From the NCBI GenBank assembly GCA_913009765.1, contig CAJVYT010000230.1, positions 1-6,965 of the forward strand: a stretch of DNA of 6,965 bases. Reading direction: 5' to 3'. Source of the stretch: an uncultured candidate division Zixibacteria bacterium. Lineage in GTDB: Bacteria > Zixibacteria > MSB-5A5 > GN15 > FEB-12. The translations under genes and the position numbers were made by a program. This document shows, piece by piece, positions 1-5,876 of this stretch. A model generated the notes under the pieces. It was not told the origin of the DNA and did not search any database. It saw only the letters and a program-made list of their open reading frames with translations. Every line of letters starts with the position of its first letter. Position 1 is the first letter of the stretch.

Positions 1-25
1 TTGTGAATGTTTGTTTTTTTTTTTT
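1..25. other. Non-biological 5' tail with T run (sequencing artefact)
   Basis: Thirteen bases of unassignable sequence are followed by twelve T residues (14-25) that abut the outer end of the P7 adapter. This mirrors the A run after the adapter at the other end of the contig. It is what a read that has run past the end of the adapter looks like in reverse complement. No genomic meaning should be attached to it. Confidence 0.93.
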
Positions 26-91
26 CAAGCAGAAGACGGCATACGAGATATATCAGTGTGACTGGAGTTCAGACGTGTGCTCTTCCGATCT
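26..91. other. Illumina P7/TruSeq adapter with 8-nt index (artefact)
   Basis: Positions 26-49 match the P7 flow-cell sequence (begins CAAGCAGAAGACGGC). Positions 50-57 are an 8-base index, ATATCAGT, and 58-91 are the TruSeq read-2 adapter ending in CTCTTCCGATCT. The whole 66 bp is the exact reverse complement of 6819-6884, including the index (ACTGATAT there). The final T at 91 is the adapter's T overhang, so the insert starts at about 92. This is recognised from common knowledge of library adapters. It is not a terminal inverted repeat of a mobile element. Confidence 0.98.
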
Positions 92-438
92 AAAAGGGGA
101 GTGTGGGGGAAGTTTACAATATTGGCGGAAATCACGAAAAAACTAATTTGGAAATAGTCGAGACCGTATGCGCGATCCTGGATGAACTGGCGCCAAATAA
201 ATCAGGAAAATTATATAAAACACTGATTAAATTTGTCGATGACAGGTTGGGACATGATCGACGTTACGCCGTAGATGCTACAAAAATTGAGCAAGAGATG
301 GGTTGGGTACCGCACGAAACGTTTGCGAGCGGTATAAGAGAGACGGTTAAATGGTACCTGCAAAATACCGATTGGGTAGAACACGTAACAAGTGGCAGTT
401 ATCAAGACTGGATTATCAAGAATTACGGAGAGAAATAA
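92..438 (+). CDS. rmlB: dTDP-glucose 4,6-dehydratase, C-terminal fragment (5' end lost at contig edge)
   Basis: This enzyme removes water from dTDP-glucose to give dTDP-4-keto-6-deoxyglucose, the second step towards dTDP-L-rhamnose, in the cytoplasm. About 114 C-terminal residues remain of a family that is usually near 350-360 residues. The Rossmann NAD-binding half and the catalytic YxxxK are off the contig. Diagnostic motifs present are GEVYNIGG followed by EKTN near the start, then the nucleotide-sugar-binding loop GHDRRYAVD, then the [19 protein letters not shown] block and the family-typical end. The frame is open up to the adapter. GTG at 103 is an internal valine of VGEVYNIGG, not a start, because the homologous sequence continues upstream (KGS). 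The TAA stop (436-438) overlaps the rmlA ATG by one base, implying translational coupling. Confidence 0.95.
427..432 (+). promoter_or_regulatory. Ribosome binding site of rmlA
   Basis: GGAGAG sits five bases before the ATG at 438, inside the last codons of rmlB. It decides the rmlA start in favour of 438 over the longer in-frame ATG at 351. It is the clearest Shine-Dalgarno sequence in the window. Confidence 0.8.
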
Positions 439-1319
439 TGGATAGAAAGGGCATAATTTTAGCCGGAGGATCCGGGACTCGTCTTTATCCGGTTACCAAA
501 GCGGTATCAAAACAACTGTTACCGATTTACGACAAACCGATGATCTATTATCCGCTGACTTCCTTAATGCTGGCAGGGATCAAGGATATATTAGTAATAT
601 CAACGCCTCATGATACGCCGCACTTCCAGAATCTACTGGGTAACGGAGAGCACTGGGGATTGAATATCAGTTATGCAGTGCAAGAATCTCCTGACGGTAT
701 AGCCCAGGCGTTTGTTATTGGTAAGGAATTTATCGGGAACAATCCTAGCGCACTAATTTTGGGAGACAATATATTTTATGGAAACAATTTGTCTCCGCTA
801 TTAAGAGGAGTATCTGGTCAGAAGGAAGGTGCAACAGTATTTGCATATCAGGTCCATGATCCCGAGCGATACGGTGTAGTGGAGTTTGATGACAATGGAG
901 TTGCGTTAAGTCTCGAAGAAAAACCCGGAGAGCCAAAGTCTGATTATGCGGTAACCGGCTTTTACTTTTATGATAATCAGGTAGTAGATATCGCGGCAGA
1001 GATTGAGCCCTCAGCAAGGGGGGAACTGGAAATTACAGATGTGAATAAACGATACCTGGAGATTGGGAAGTTGCAAGTTTCGTTAATGCGACGTGGCTAT
1101 GCATGGTTGGATACCGGGACTCACGAATCTTTACTGGAGGCGTCACAGTTTGTTGAAATACTTGAGCGCAGACAGGGATTAAAAATAGCCTGTCCTGAAG
1201 AAATAGCATGGAATATGGAATATATAACAGACGAACAAATGGAAACCCTGGCCCAGACTAATATTCAGAATGGCTATGGTCAATATCTTATGAAGCTGTT
1301 AAAGCAGAAAGGCAAGTAA
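438..1319 (+). CDS. rmlA: Glucose-1-phosphate thymidylyltransferase
   Basis: RmlA (RfbA) joins dTTP and glucose-1-phosphate to give dTDP-glucose and pyrophosphate, the first committed step of dTDP-rhamnose synthesis, and is normally inhibited by dTDP-L-rhamnose. The protein is full length at 293 residues. Visible motifs are the nucleotide-binding loop GGSGTR (10-15), K25 and [10 protein letters not shown] (26-35), LGDNIFYG with metal-binding D110, EEKP with sugar-phosphate-contacting K162, EITDVN (198-203) and [10 protein letters not shown] with metal-binding D225. Residue roles come from the well-studied RmlA family. I chose ATG 438 because the conserved domain begins at residue 4, a GGAGAG Shine-Dalgarno lies at 427-432, and the start overlaps the rmlB stop (TAATG). 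The upstream in-frame ATG at 351 would add 29 residues encoded over rmlB and is not credible. Confidence 0.97.
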   Translation: MDRKGIILAGGSGTRLYPVTKAVSKQLLPIYDKPMIYYPLTSLMLAGIKDILVISTPHDTPHFQNLLGNGEHWGLNISYAVQESPDGIAQAFVIGKEFIGNNPSALILGDNIFYGNNLSPLLRGVSGQKEGATVFAYQVHDPERYGVVEFDDNGVALSLEEKPGEPKSDYAVTGFYFYDNQVVDIAAEIEPSARGELEITDVNKRYLEIGKLQVSLMRRGYAWLDTGTHESLLEASQFVEILERRQGLKIACPEEIAWNMEYITDEQMETLAQTNIQNGYGQYLMKLLKQKGK

Positions 1320-1337
1320 TAATATTGTGCTAGATCT

Positions 1338-1364
1338 GGGAATCACTTTCTTTCCGGGATTCCG
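1338..1364 (+). other. Small inverted repeat in the rmlA-GT2 gap
   Basis: GGAATC (1339-1344) and GATTCC (1358-1363) could pair as a six-base stem with a 13-base loop in the 48-bp gap after rmlA. There is no T run after it, so it is not a typical terminator. It overlaps the only candidate Shine-Dalgarno of the next gene (1356-1360), so folding could lower initiation at the TTG start. The short stem makes chance a real alternative. Confidence 0.25.
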
Positions 1365-1367
1365 ACC

Positions 1368-2228
1368 TTGAATATATCTCCACTCGTTACCATCGTGCTA
1401 CCTGTTTACAATGGCGCAATAACCTTGAGTATTGCCATACAGTCTATTTTAAATCAAAGCTACCAGCATTGGGAATTGATTATTCTTGACGATGCATCAC
1501 AAGATAACAGCGTAGAGGTTATTAACCAGTTCAATGATAAAAGAATTCGTCTGGTACTGGGCGAGCGTAATATTGGCTTGTCAGCCAGGTTAAATATAGC
1601 AATTAATATGGCTAATGGTAAATATATGGCACGCATGGATCAGGATGATTTAAGTTATACTGATCGTATTAAAAAGCAAGTAGAGCATCTGGAGAAAAAT
1701 CCTGAAGTTGATTTGCTTGCTACCGGCTTAGCGGTATTCAGAGGAAATGGTCAAATTCTGGGTCGATTACCGGTAAAAAAAAGCCATGAAGAAATTTGCC
1801 GACATCCCTGGCGAGGGTTTTATCTCCCTCACCCCACATGGATGGGGCGTATCGAGTGGTTTCGTAAATACCAGTACAAATCCTTTGCAAATGGATCAGA
1901 AGACCAACATCTTCTTTTTCGTGCTTTTAATGATAGTCAATACGAATGTCTTGATGAAATACTTTTTGGCTATAGAGAAGAGAAACGTACGTTGAGAAAG
2001 ATGTTCAATTCGCGGAAGAGTTATTTGAAGTCGTACTTGCACGAGTGTGTCGCCCGGAGACGCTTGATACTGGCTATCATGATCATATTTGACCAACTAT
2101 TTAAATTTGTCGGTGACATGCTAAATATCATTCTTGGAATTTCGGGTACTCGAAATCGCCTTGTTCCACTAAACAAAAATGAAAAAGAAACATGGCAGAA
2201 ACAATGGCAGCTGTTGTTTTCTGGCTAG
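1368..2228 (+). CDS. Family 2 (GT-A fold) glycosyltransferase
   Basis: A cytoplasmic or membrane-associated transferase that adds a sugar from a nucleotide donor to the growing lipid-linked oligosaccharide. At 286 residues it has the usual GT2 order: strand-loop VTIVLPVYNG (7-16), ILDDAS with donor-binding D41/D42, an RNIGLSARLN segment (67-76), the DxD-type motif MDQDD (90-94) for metal and diphosphate, and GSEDQHLLFR with E178/D179 as the probable catalytic-base region. The C-terminal 60 residues are basic then hydrophobic (about 232-258) and could lie against the membrane. The start is TTG 1368, because the conserved domain begins five codons later and no in-frame ATG or GTG lies between it and the upstream stop at 1320; the Shine-Dalgarno is weak (GGGAT, 1356-1360). 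Its position after rmlA makes a rhamnosyl- or 6-deoxyhexosyltransferase plausible, but donor and acceptor cannot be read from sequence. Confidence 0.88.
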   Translation: MNISPLVTIVLPVYNGAITLSIAIQSILNQSYQHWELIILDDASQDNSVEVINQFNDKRIRLVLGERNIGLSARLNIAINMANGKYMARMDQDDLSYTDRIKKQVEHLEKNPEVDLLATGLAVFRGNGQILGRLPVKKSHEEICRHPWRGFYLPHPTWMGRIEWFRKYQYKSFANGSEDQHLLFRAFNDSQYECLDEILFGYREEKRTLRKMFNSRKSYLKSYLHECVARRRLILAIMIIFDQLFKFVGDMLNIILGISGTRNRLVPLNKNEKETWQKQWQLLFSG

Positions 2229-2328
2229 CGTCTTAAAAAGTAAATATATTTAAATCCCAGTGCTCTAACAAATATTTTTAATCAGGATACTTCATTTTGG
2301 GCAATAAAAGATATCCTGTCAGGTATGT
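2229..2328 (+). other. 100-bp gap with a 7-bp hairpin before the SDR gene
   Basis: This is the longest gene-free stretch in the insert. It is AT-rich at its left end (about 2234-2256). A perfect inverted repeat, CAGGATA (2283-2289) with TATCCTG (2312-2318), encloses a 22-base loop. It is followed by AGG (2321-2323), the likely ribosome-binding element for the ATG at 2329. CCTG-T-CAGG (2315-2323) is a competing short palindrome that includes that AGG. No T run follows, so a rho-independent terminator is unlikely. A weak internal promoter cannot be excluded, but I see no convincing -35/-10 pair. Confidence 0.35.
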
Positions 2329-3315
2329 ATGCAGGTATTTGTGCCCGTATCAGAGATTCAAAATACTAGTGAGAACCATTTGAAAATCGGGATTACCGGA
2401 GCAACAGGACTTATTGGAAGTCATTTATCAGCAGAATATTTGAAAACGGGTGCTGAAGTCAGGCTGTTGTCTCGTAACCCGCCAAGGAATAACGGTGGAA
2501 ATTGGTTCCAGGGTGACTTAACGGATATCACAAAAGACTTAAACCAGTTTCTTGATGGCATAGATATTTTATACCATTGCGCTGGTGAATTAAACAATGA
2601 GAGCGGAATGCATGAATTGCATGTTGAAGGTACACGTAATCTGGTTTTAGCGGCGGCAGGAAAAATAAAGCGATGGGTACAATTAAGCAGTGTTGGCGTC
2701 TATGGACCGATGCGAACCGGGCTGGTTAATGAAACGACACGGGAGAATCCTGTCGGGGTGTATGAAACCACCAAACAAGAATCAGATCGCGTACTTGTCG
2801 ATATAGCAAAGAAAAAGGACCTGGATTATGTAATATTGCGTCCTTCAAATATTTTTGCAGGAGATATGAAGAACCGTTCAATATATCAGTTGATTGAAAT
2901 GATTCGAAAAAGACTATTTTTTTATATTGGTGAATCAGGCGCTGTGGTTAACTATATACATGTTTCAGCTGTAATTTCAGCTTTGATGTTATGTGGTGAA
3001 CATAAAAATGCAATAAATAAAACATTCATTGTATCTGATTTTATGAGCCTGGAAGAAATGGTCGATAAAATAGCAGACGGGTTAGGAGTCAGGAAGCCAG
3101 TATTGCGATTACCAGAGAAATTTGTGAGAGGAATTGTTTATATGTTACAGGGCTTGCCTCATACACCATTAACAAAGGGAAGAGTGGATGCCCTGACGGG
3201 AAGGGCAAGGTATGATTCAAAGAAAATTATCCAGGAATTAGGCTACGAACACACGAAAGCATTGGGTGATCAGTTTTTTAAGATGGCACGAGCAAGAAAG
3301 GTAAATACCGGGTAA
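2329..3315 (+). CDS. NAD-dependent nucleotide-sugar epimerase/reductase (extended SDR)
   Basis: A cytoplasmic Rossmann-fold enzyme acting on a nucleotide sugar, either as a C4 epimerase, a 4-keto reductase or a dehydratase. In 328 residues it shows the dinucleotide-binding GxxGxxG as GATGLIG (24-30), a GDLTD segment (62-66) typical of the adenine pocket, catalytic-serine region LSSVGVYG (119-126), the Y145-x-x-x-K149 pair (YETTK), and RPSNIFAG (171-178) after the active site. The C-terminal half is the substrate-binding part of the epimerase family. ATG 2329 gives a 17-residue extension before the first strand. TTG 2380, directly before KIGITGATG, would give a more typical 311-residue protein. 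Placed upstream of a GT4 and a PglC-like transferase, it recalls WbpV-type enzymes that make N-acetylated 6-deoxy sugars. That assignment is inference; the substrate is not determined by visible motifs. Confidence 0.9.
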   Translation: MQVFVPVSEIQNTSENHLKIGITGATGLIGSHLSAEYLKTGAEVRLLSRNPPRNNGGNWFQGDLTDITKDLNQFLDGIDILYHCAGELNNESGMHELHVEGTRNLVLAAAGKIKRWVQLSSVGVYGPMRTGLVNETTRENPVGVYETTKQESDRVLVDIAKKKDLDYVILRPSNIFAGDMKNRSIYQLIEMIRKRLFFYIGESGAVVNYIHVSAVISALMLCGEHKNAINKTFIVSDFMSLEEMVDKIADGLGVRKPVLRLPEKFVRGIVYMLQGLPHTPLTKGRVDALTGRARYDSKKIIQELGYEHTKALGDQFFKMARARKVNTG

Positions 3316-3331
3316 GATATTATTTCTTAAA

Positions 3332-4480
3332 ATGTTAAAGAATGACAAGAAGAATCAAAGGACATTGTGTTTTATTGTTTCCAGCAGGATAACAATAAAA
3401 GCTTTTTTGATACCACACATCAAAGAACTCAAGAACAACAATGACATAACTATTATATCTAATATTGATGACGGGGATGCCATAGAAGGAATCCCTGGCA
3501 CAAAGCTGCTTTCCGTTACTATCGAAAGAAAAATAAGTTTTATTCACGATTTGTTGGCATTGATTAATCTGTACAGAATATTCAAGAGAGAAGACTTCGA
3601 TATTATTCACTCAGTAACCCCCAAGGCTGGTCTTTTGGCTATGCTTGCCGGGTATTTTTCCCGTACCCCGATAAGGGTGCATACATTTACCGGGCAGGTA
3701 TGGGCAACAAAAAGCGGTACAAAAAGAAGATTATTCAGATTTTTTGATAAAGTGATTGCAAGAGCTGCAACTAATATACTTGTAGATAGTAAATCACAAC
3801 GACAGTTCCTGTTGCAAGAAAGAGTGGTATCAGAAAATAAATCTAAAGTGCTTGCGAACGGCTCAATATGTGGTGTAGATGTTGAAAAATTCTCTCCCAA
3901 TAAATCAGTAAGAGCAAGGATAAGAAATGAATTAGGAATTAATGACGGAGCTCTCGTTTATTTATACCTGGGAAGATTGTCCCGGGACAAGGGCATACTC
4001 GATCTTGTTCATGCCTTTTCTGATTTATCGAAGAAGTACCAGGATATTCATTTAGTCATTATTGGCCCTGATGAGGATAACCTGCAGGAAGAAATAGAAA
4101 ATATTGGCGCAAGCTCAAAGAAAAAAATCCATATAATGGGTTATACGGACATACCGCAGGAATACATGGCGGCTGCAGATATATTCTGTCTGCCAAGTTA
4201 CAGGGAAGGGTTTGGTAATGTAATAATTGAAGCAGGAGCTACCGGTGTTCCGGCTGTCGGCTGCAATATATATGGTGTTAAAGATGCCATACAGGATGGT
4301 ATAACCGGCCTGCTTTATGAGCCACGTAATATAAAAGAGCTGGAAAATAAAATGCAGAGGTTTATTGATGACCCGGCATTAAGGAAAAGGATGGGGAAAA
4401 AAGCATCCGAATACGCAAGAAACAAATTTAATGAACATGATGTGGTAATTGCTCAAAGGAAATATTATGATGAAATATAG
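3332..4480 (+). CDS. Family 4 (GT-B fold) glycosyltransferase
   Basis: A retaining glycosyltransferase of the GT4 family, expected to add a sugar to the undecaprenyl-linked acceptor at the cytoplasmic face of the inner membrane. The 382 residues divide into an N-terminal acceptor domain with a conserved block around SVTPKAGLLAMLAG (94-107) and VHTFTGQVWATKSG (116-129), a linker with LANGSICGVDVEKF (174-187), and a C-terminal donor domain. The donor domain holds LYLGRLSRDKG (211-221) with phosphate-contacting R215 and K220, and the EX7E motif E292-GFGNVII-E300 in SYREGFGNVIIEAGATGVP. ATG 3332 is 16 bases after the SDR stop. No good Shine-Dalgarno precedes it, and initiation may depend on coupling. 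TTG 3365 (residue 12) has AAAGG close upstream but too near to be preferred. Its proximity to the PglC-like gene suggests it may add the second sugar of the repeat; the sugar is unknown. Confidence 0.92.
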   Translation: MLKNDKKNQRTLCFIVSSRITIKAFLIPHIKELKNNNDITIISNIDDGDAIEGIPGTKLLSVTIERKISFIHDLLALINLYRIFKREDFDIIHSVTPKAGLLAMLAGYFSRTPIRVHTFTGQVWATKSGTKRRLFRFFDKVIARAATNILVDSKSQRQFLLQERVVSENKSKVLANGSICGVDVEKFSPNKSVRARIRNELGINDGALVYLYLGRLSRDKGILDLVHAFSDLSKKYQDIHLVIIGPDEDNLQEEIENIGASSKKKIHIMGYTDIPQEYMAAADIFCLPSYREGFGNVIIEAGATGVPAVGCNIYGVKDAIQDGITGLLYEPRNIKELENKMQRFIDDPALRKRMGKKASEYARNKFNEHDVVIAQRKYYDEI

Positions 4481-4482
4481 CT

Positions 4483-4518
4483 GTGACAAAAAATAAAATA
4501 CTTGCTGAAAGGCCATGA
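4483..4518 (+). other. Possible 11-codon mini-ORF overlapping the pglC-like start
   Basis: GTG 4483, two bases after the GT4 stop, opens an 11-codon frame (MTKNKILAERP if initiated) whose TGA (4516-4518) overlaps the next gene's ATG as ATGA. It has no Shine-Dalgarno of its own and could only be reached by reinitiation. It may be chance; it is listed because the next gap has a similar arrangement. Confidence 0.12.
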
Positions 4519-5129
4519 TAAAACGTCTTTTCGATATCGTTATTTCAAGTATTTTTCTTGTTCTGCTGTCACCATTGTATGTTGTTATACATGCCGTACT
4601 ATGGATCACAATGGGTTCACCAGTAATATTTAAGCAGCAGCGTCCTGGTTATAGAGCCGAACCATTCTATATATATAAATACAGAACGATGTCAAACAAA
4701 CTCGATGGTTCTGGTAATTTGCTGCCCGACACAGAAAGGCTTACGCGAACAGGGCGTATCCTGAGAAAATTCAGCCTGGATGAGTTACCACAGTTACTCA
4801 ATGTACTTAAGGGGGAGATGAGTATTGTTGGACCAAGACCCCTGTTAATGGAATATTTAAAGTTGTATAACGAAGAACAGGCACTGCGACATGAGGTGAG
4901 GCCTGGCATAACCGGGTGGGCACAGGTGAATGGGCGTAACGCACTGTCTTGGGAAGATAAGTTCAGATATGATACCTGGTATGTGAAAAACCAAAATATA
5001 CTTTTGGATTTTCGTATAATTCTTCTGACTATTCTTCAGGTTATTAGAAAAAAAGGAATAAATACACCTGGGAGAGATGATGTTGAATATTTTAGAGGGA
5101 GCAGCAAGGCAGATTTGGATAAAAAGTGA
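4515..5129 (+). CDS. pglC: Undecaprenyl-phosphate phosphoglycosyltransferase, PglC-like
   Basis: A monotopic phosphoglycosyltransferase that moves a sugar-1-phosphate from a UDP-sugar onto undecaprenyl phosphate, initiating glycan assembly on the cytoplasmic side of the inner membrane. The 204-residue length fits the small PglC class rather than the larger WbaP/WcaJ proteins. Features: a basic start (MIKRLFD), one hydrophobic segment (about 7-33) with the helix-breaking S19-P20 of the re-entrant helix, FKQQRPG (39-45), FYIYKYRTM (51-59), catalytic Asp-Glu D89-E90 in SLDELPQL, GEMSIVGPRPL (100-110) and RPGITGWAQVNGRN (129-142). ATG 4515 is chosen because the domain starts at once; GAAAGG (4507-4512) is a Shine-Dalgarno at short spacing. 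With PglD- and PglE-like genes following, the likely substrate is a UDP-diacetamido-trideoxyhexose such as UDP-diNAcBac. This is inference from context. Confidence 0.93.
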   Translation: MIKRLFDIVISSIFLVLLSPLYVVIHAVLWITMGSPVIFKQQRPGYRAEPFYIYKYRTMSNKLDGSGNLLPDTERLTRTGRILRKFSLDELPQLLNVLKGEMSIVGPRPLLMEYLKLYNEEQALRHEVRPGITGWAQVNGRNALSWEDKFRYDTWYVKNQNILLDFRIILLTILQVIRKKGINTPGRDDVEYFRGSSKADLDKK

Positions 5130-5189
5130 TGTTAATTCAGTTTGCTTTGGGGGTAATCCAATGTATAAATATTTCACCATATTAGAATT
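5130..5189 (+). other. Gap before pglD with an SD-preceded 10-codon mini-ORF (5161-5193)
   Basis: A GGGGG run (5149-5153) lies seven bases before ATG 5161, which opens a ten-codon frame (MYKYFTILEL). Its TGA (5191-5193) overlaps the pglD ATG (5190-5192) as ATGA. The pglD start itself has no recognisable Shine-Dalgarno; the preceding bases are ATTAGAATT. The layout would allow ribosomes to load at the mini-ORF and reinitiate on pglD. Nothing shows the peptide is made, and a short overlap of this kind can arise by chance. No terminator or promoter was recognised here. Confidence 0.25.
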
Positions 5190-5810
5190 ATGAAAGACTT
5201 GATTATTATTGGAGCTGGTGGGCATGGCAAGGTAGTTGCAGACACTGCGCGAGCTAATGAGATATGGCAAGATATTTCATTTCTCGATGATAAATTTCCG
5301 AATAAAAATGACGTTAGCGGCTTTGGCATTGTCGGGAAATTAACTGAAATTGATAATATAGATAACCAGACAACAGATATTGTTGTTGCTTTGGGCAATA
5401 ATAAGAAAAGATTCTCACTTATACAGATGTATAAAGAAAAAGGATATAACCTGCCGGATATAATCCACCCAACGGCAGTGATAAGCGCCAGTGTAAAAAT
5501 GAATGGCGCAACAGTTATTTTTCCTGGCGCTATCGTTAATGCTGATACCAGCATTGGCATTGGTTGCATCATTAATACAGCAGTCACGATAGATCATGAC
5601 TGCACTATAAAGGACGGTGTCCATTTGTCGCCCGGGTCGCATCTTGGTGGCAATGTAACCGTTGGCAAAAACACATGGATAGGAATTGGCACAGCAGTTA
5701 TTAATAACACCAATATTGGTGATGACGTAATTGTAGGGGCCGGATCAGTTGTAATATCAGATGTTAAAGACAATGTTGTTGCTTATGGAGTTCCAGCAAA
5801 AATTAAATGA
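5190..5810 (+). CDS. pglD: UDP-amino-sugar N-acetyltransferase, PglD/NeuD-like left-handed beta-helix
   Basis: Likely acetylates the 4-amino group of a UDP-4-amino-4,6-dideoxy-GlcNAc using acetyl-CoA, giving UDP-N,N'-diacetylbacillosamine or a relative. The N-terminal Rossmann-like sugar-nucleotide domain opens with IIIGAGGHGKVV (5-16) and continues to about residue 90 (VVALGNNKKR, 65-74). From about 94 (HPTA) the hexapeptide repeats of the left-handed beta-helix run to the end. Examples are SASVKMNGATVIFPGAIVN, AVTIDHDC and NVTVGKNTWIGIGTAV, ending in VAYGVPAKIK. H136 aligns by motif with the catalytic histidine of Campylobacter PglD; its partner, Glu there, is D137 here. The length of 206 is close to that protein's 195. 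The preceding gene and the following aminotransferase support the bacillosamine reading. NeuD-, VioB- or perosamine-type acetyltransferases are the alternatives. Confidence 0.9.
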   Translation: MKDLIIIGAGGHGKVVADTARANEIWQDISFLDDKFPNKNDVSGFGIVGKLTEIDNIDNQTTDIVVALGNNKKRFSLIQMYKEKGYNLPDIIHPTAVISASVKMNGATVIFPGAIVNADTSIGIGCIINTAVTIDHDCTIKDGVHLSPGSHLGGNVTVGKNTWIGIGTAVINNTNIGDDVIVGAGSVVISDVKDNVVAYGVPAKIK

Positions 5811-5876
5811 TCTCACGCCAAAATTTACCCGGCCAATGTAAATTGTAATACTATATATACTGTTTATATTAAATTT
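5811..5876 (+). promoter_or_regulatory. AT-rich gap with a possible internal promoter before the aminotransferase gene
   Basis: TTGTAA (5843-5848) and TATATT (5865-5870), 16 bases apart, resemble sigma-70 elements (four of six and five of six matches). The predicted transcription start would fall at about 5877, on the ATG itself, and no Shine-Dalgarno is present (TATTAAATTT precedes the ATG). The stretch is so AT-rich that matches like these are expected by chance. Confidence 0.2.

Noticed and set aside
103..105. GTG start of a complete small protein at 103
   Set aside because: The homologous RmlB sequence continues upstream in frame (KGS before VGEVYNIGG). The GTG is an internal valine codon of a truncated gene.
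351..437. N-terminal extension of RmlA from ATG 351
   Set aside because: The extra 29 codons lie over rmlB in another frame and have no counterpart in RmlA. ATG 438 has a Shine-Dalgarno and the normal family length.
1320..1367. Rho-independent terminator after rmlA
   Set aside because: The GGAATC/GATTCC stem is short and AT-containing, and no T run follows. The genes on either side look co-transcribed.
1786..1995. Overlapping + strand ORF inside the GT2 gene
   Set aside because: It lies wholly inside a GT2 domain in another frame with no recognisable motif. It matters only as the out-of-frame continuation after the A8 tract.
5174..5587. Long reverse-strand ORF opposite the pglD gene (and similar ones at 745-1017, 3607-3900, 4857-5270)
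   Set aside because: These are antisense shadows of well-supported + strand genes and their translations show no recognisable domain.
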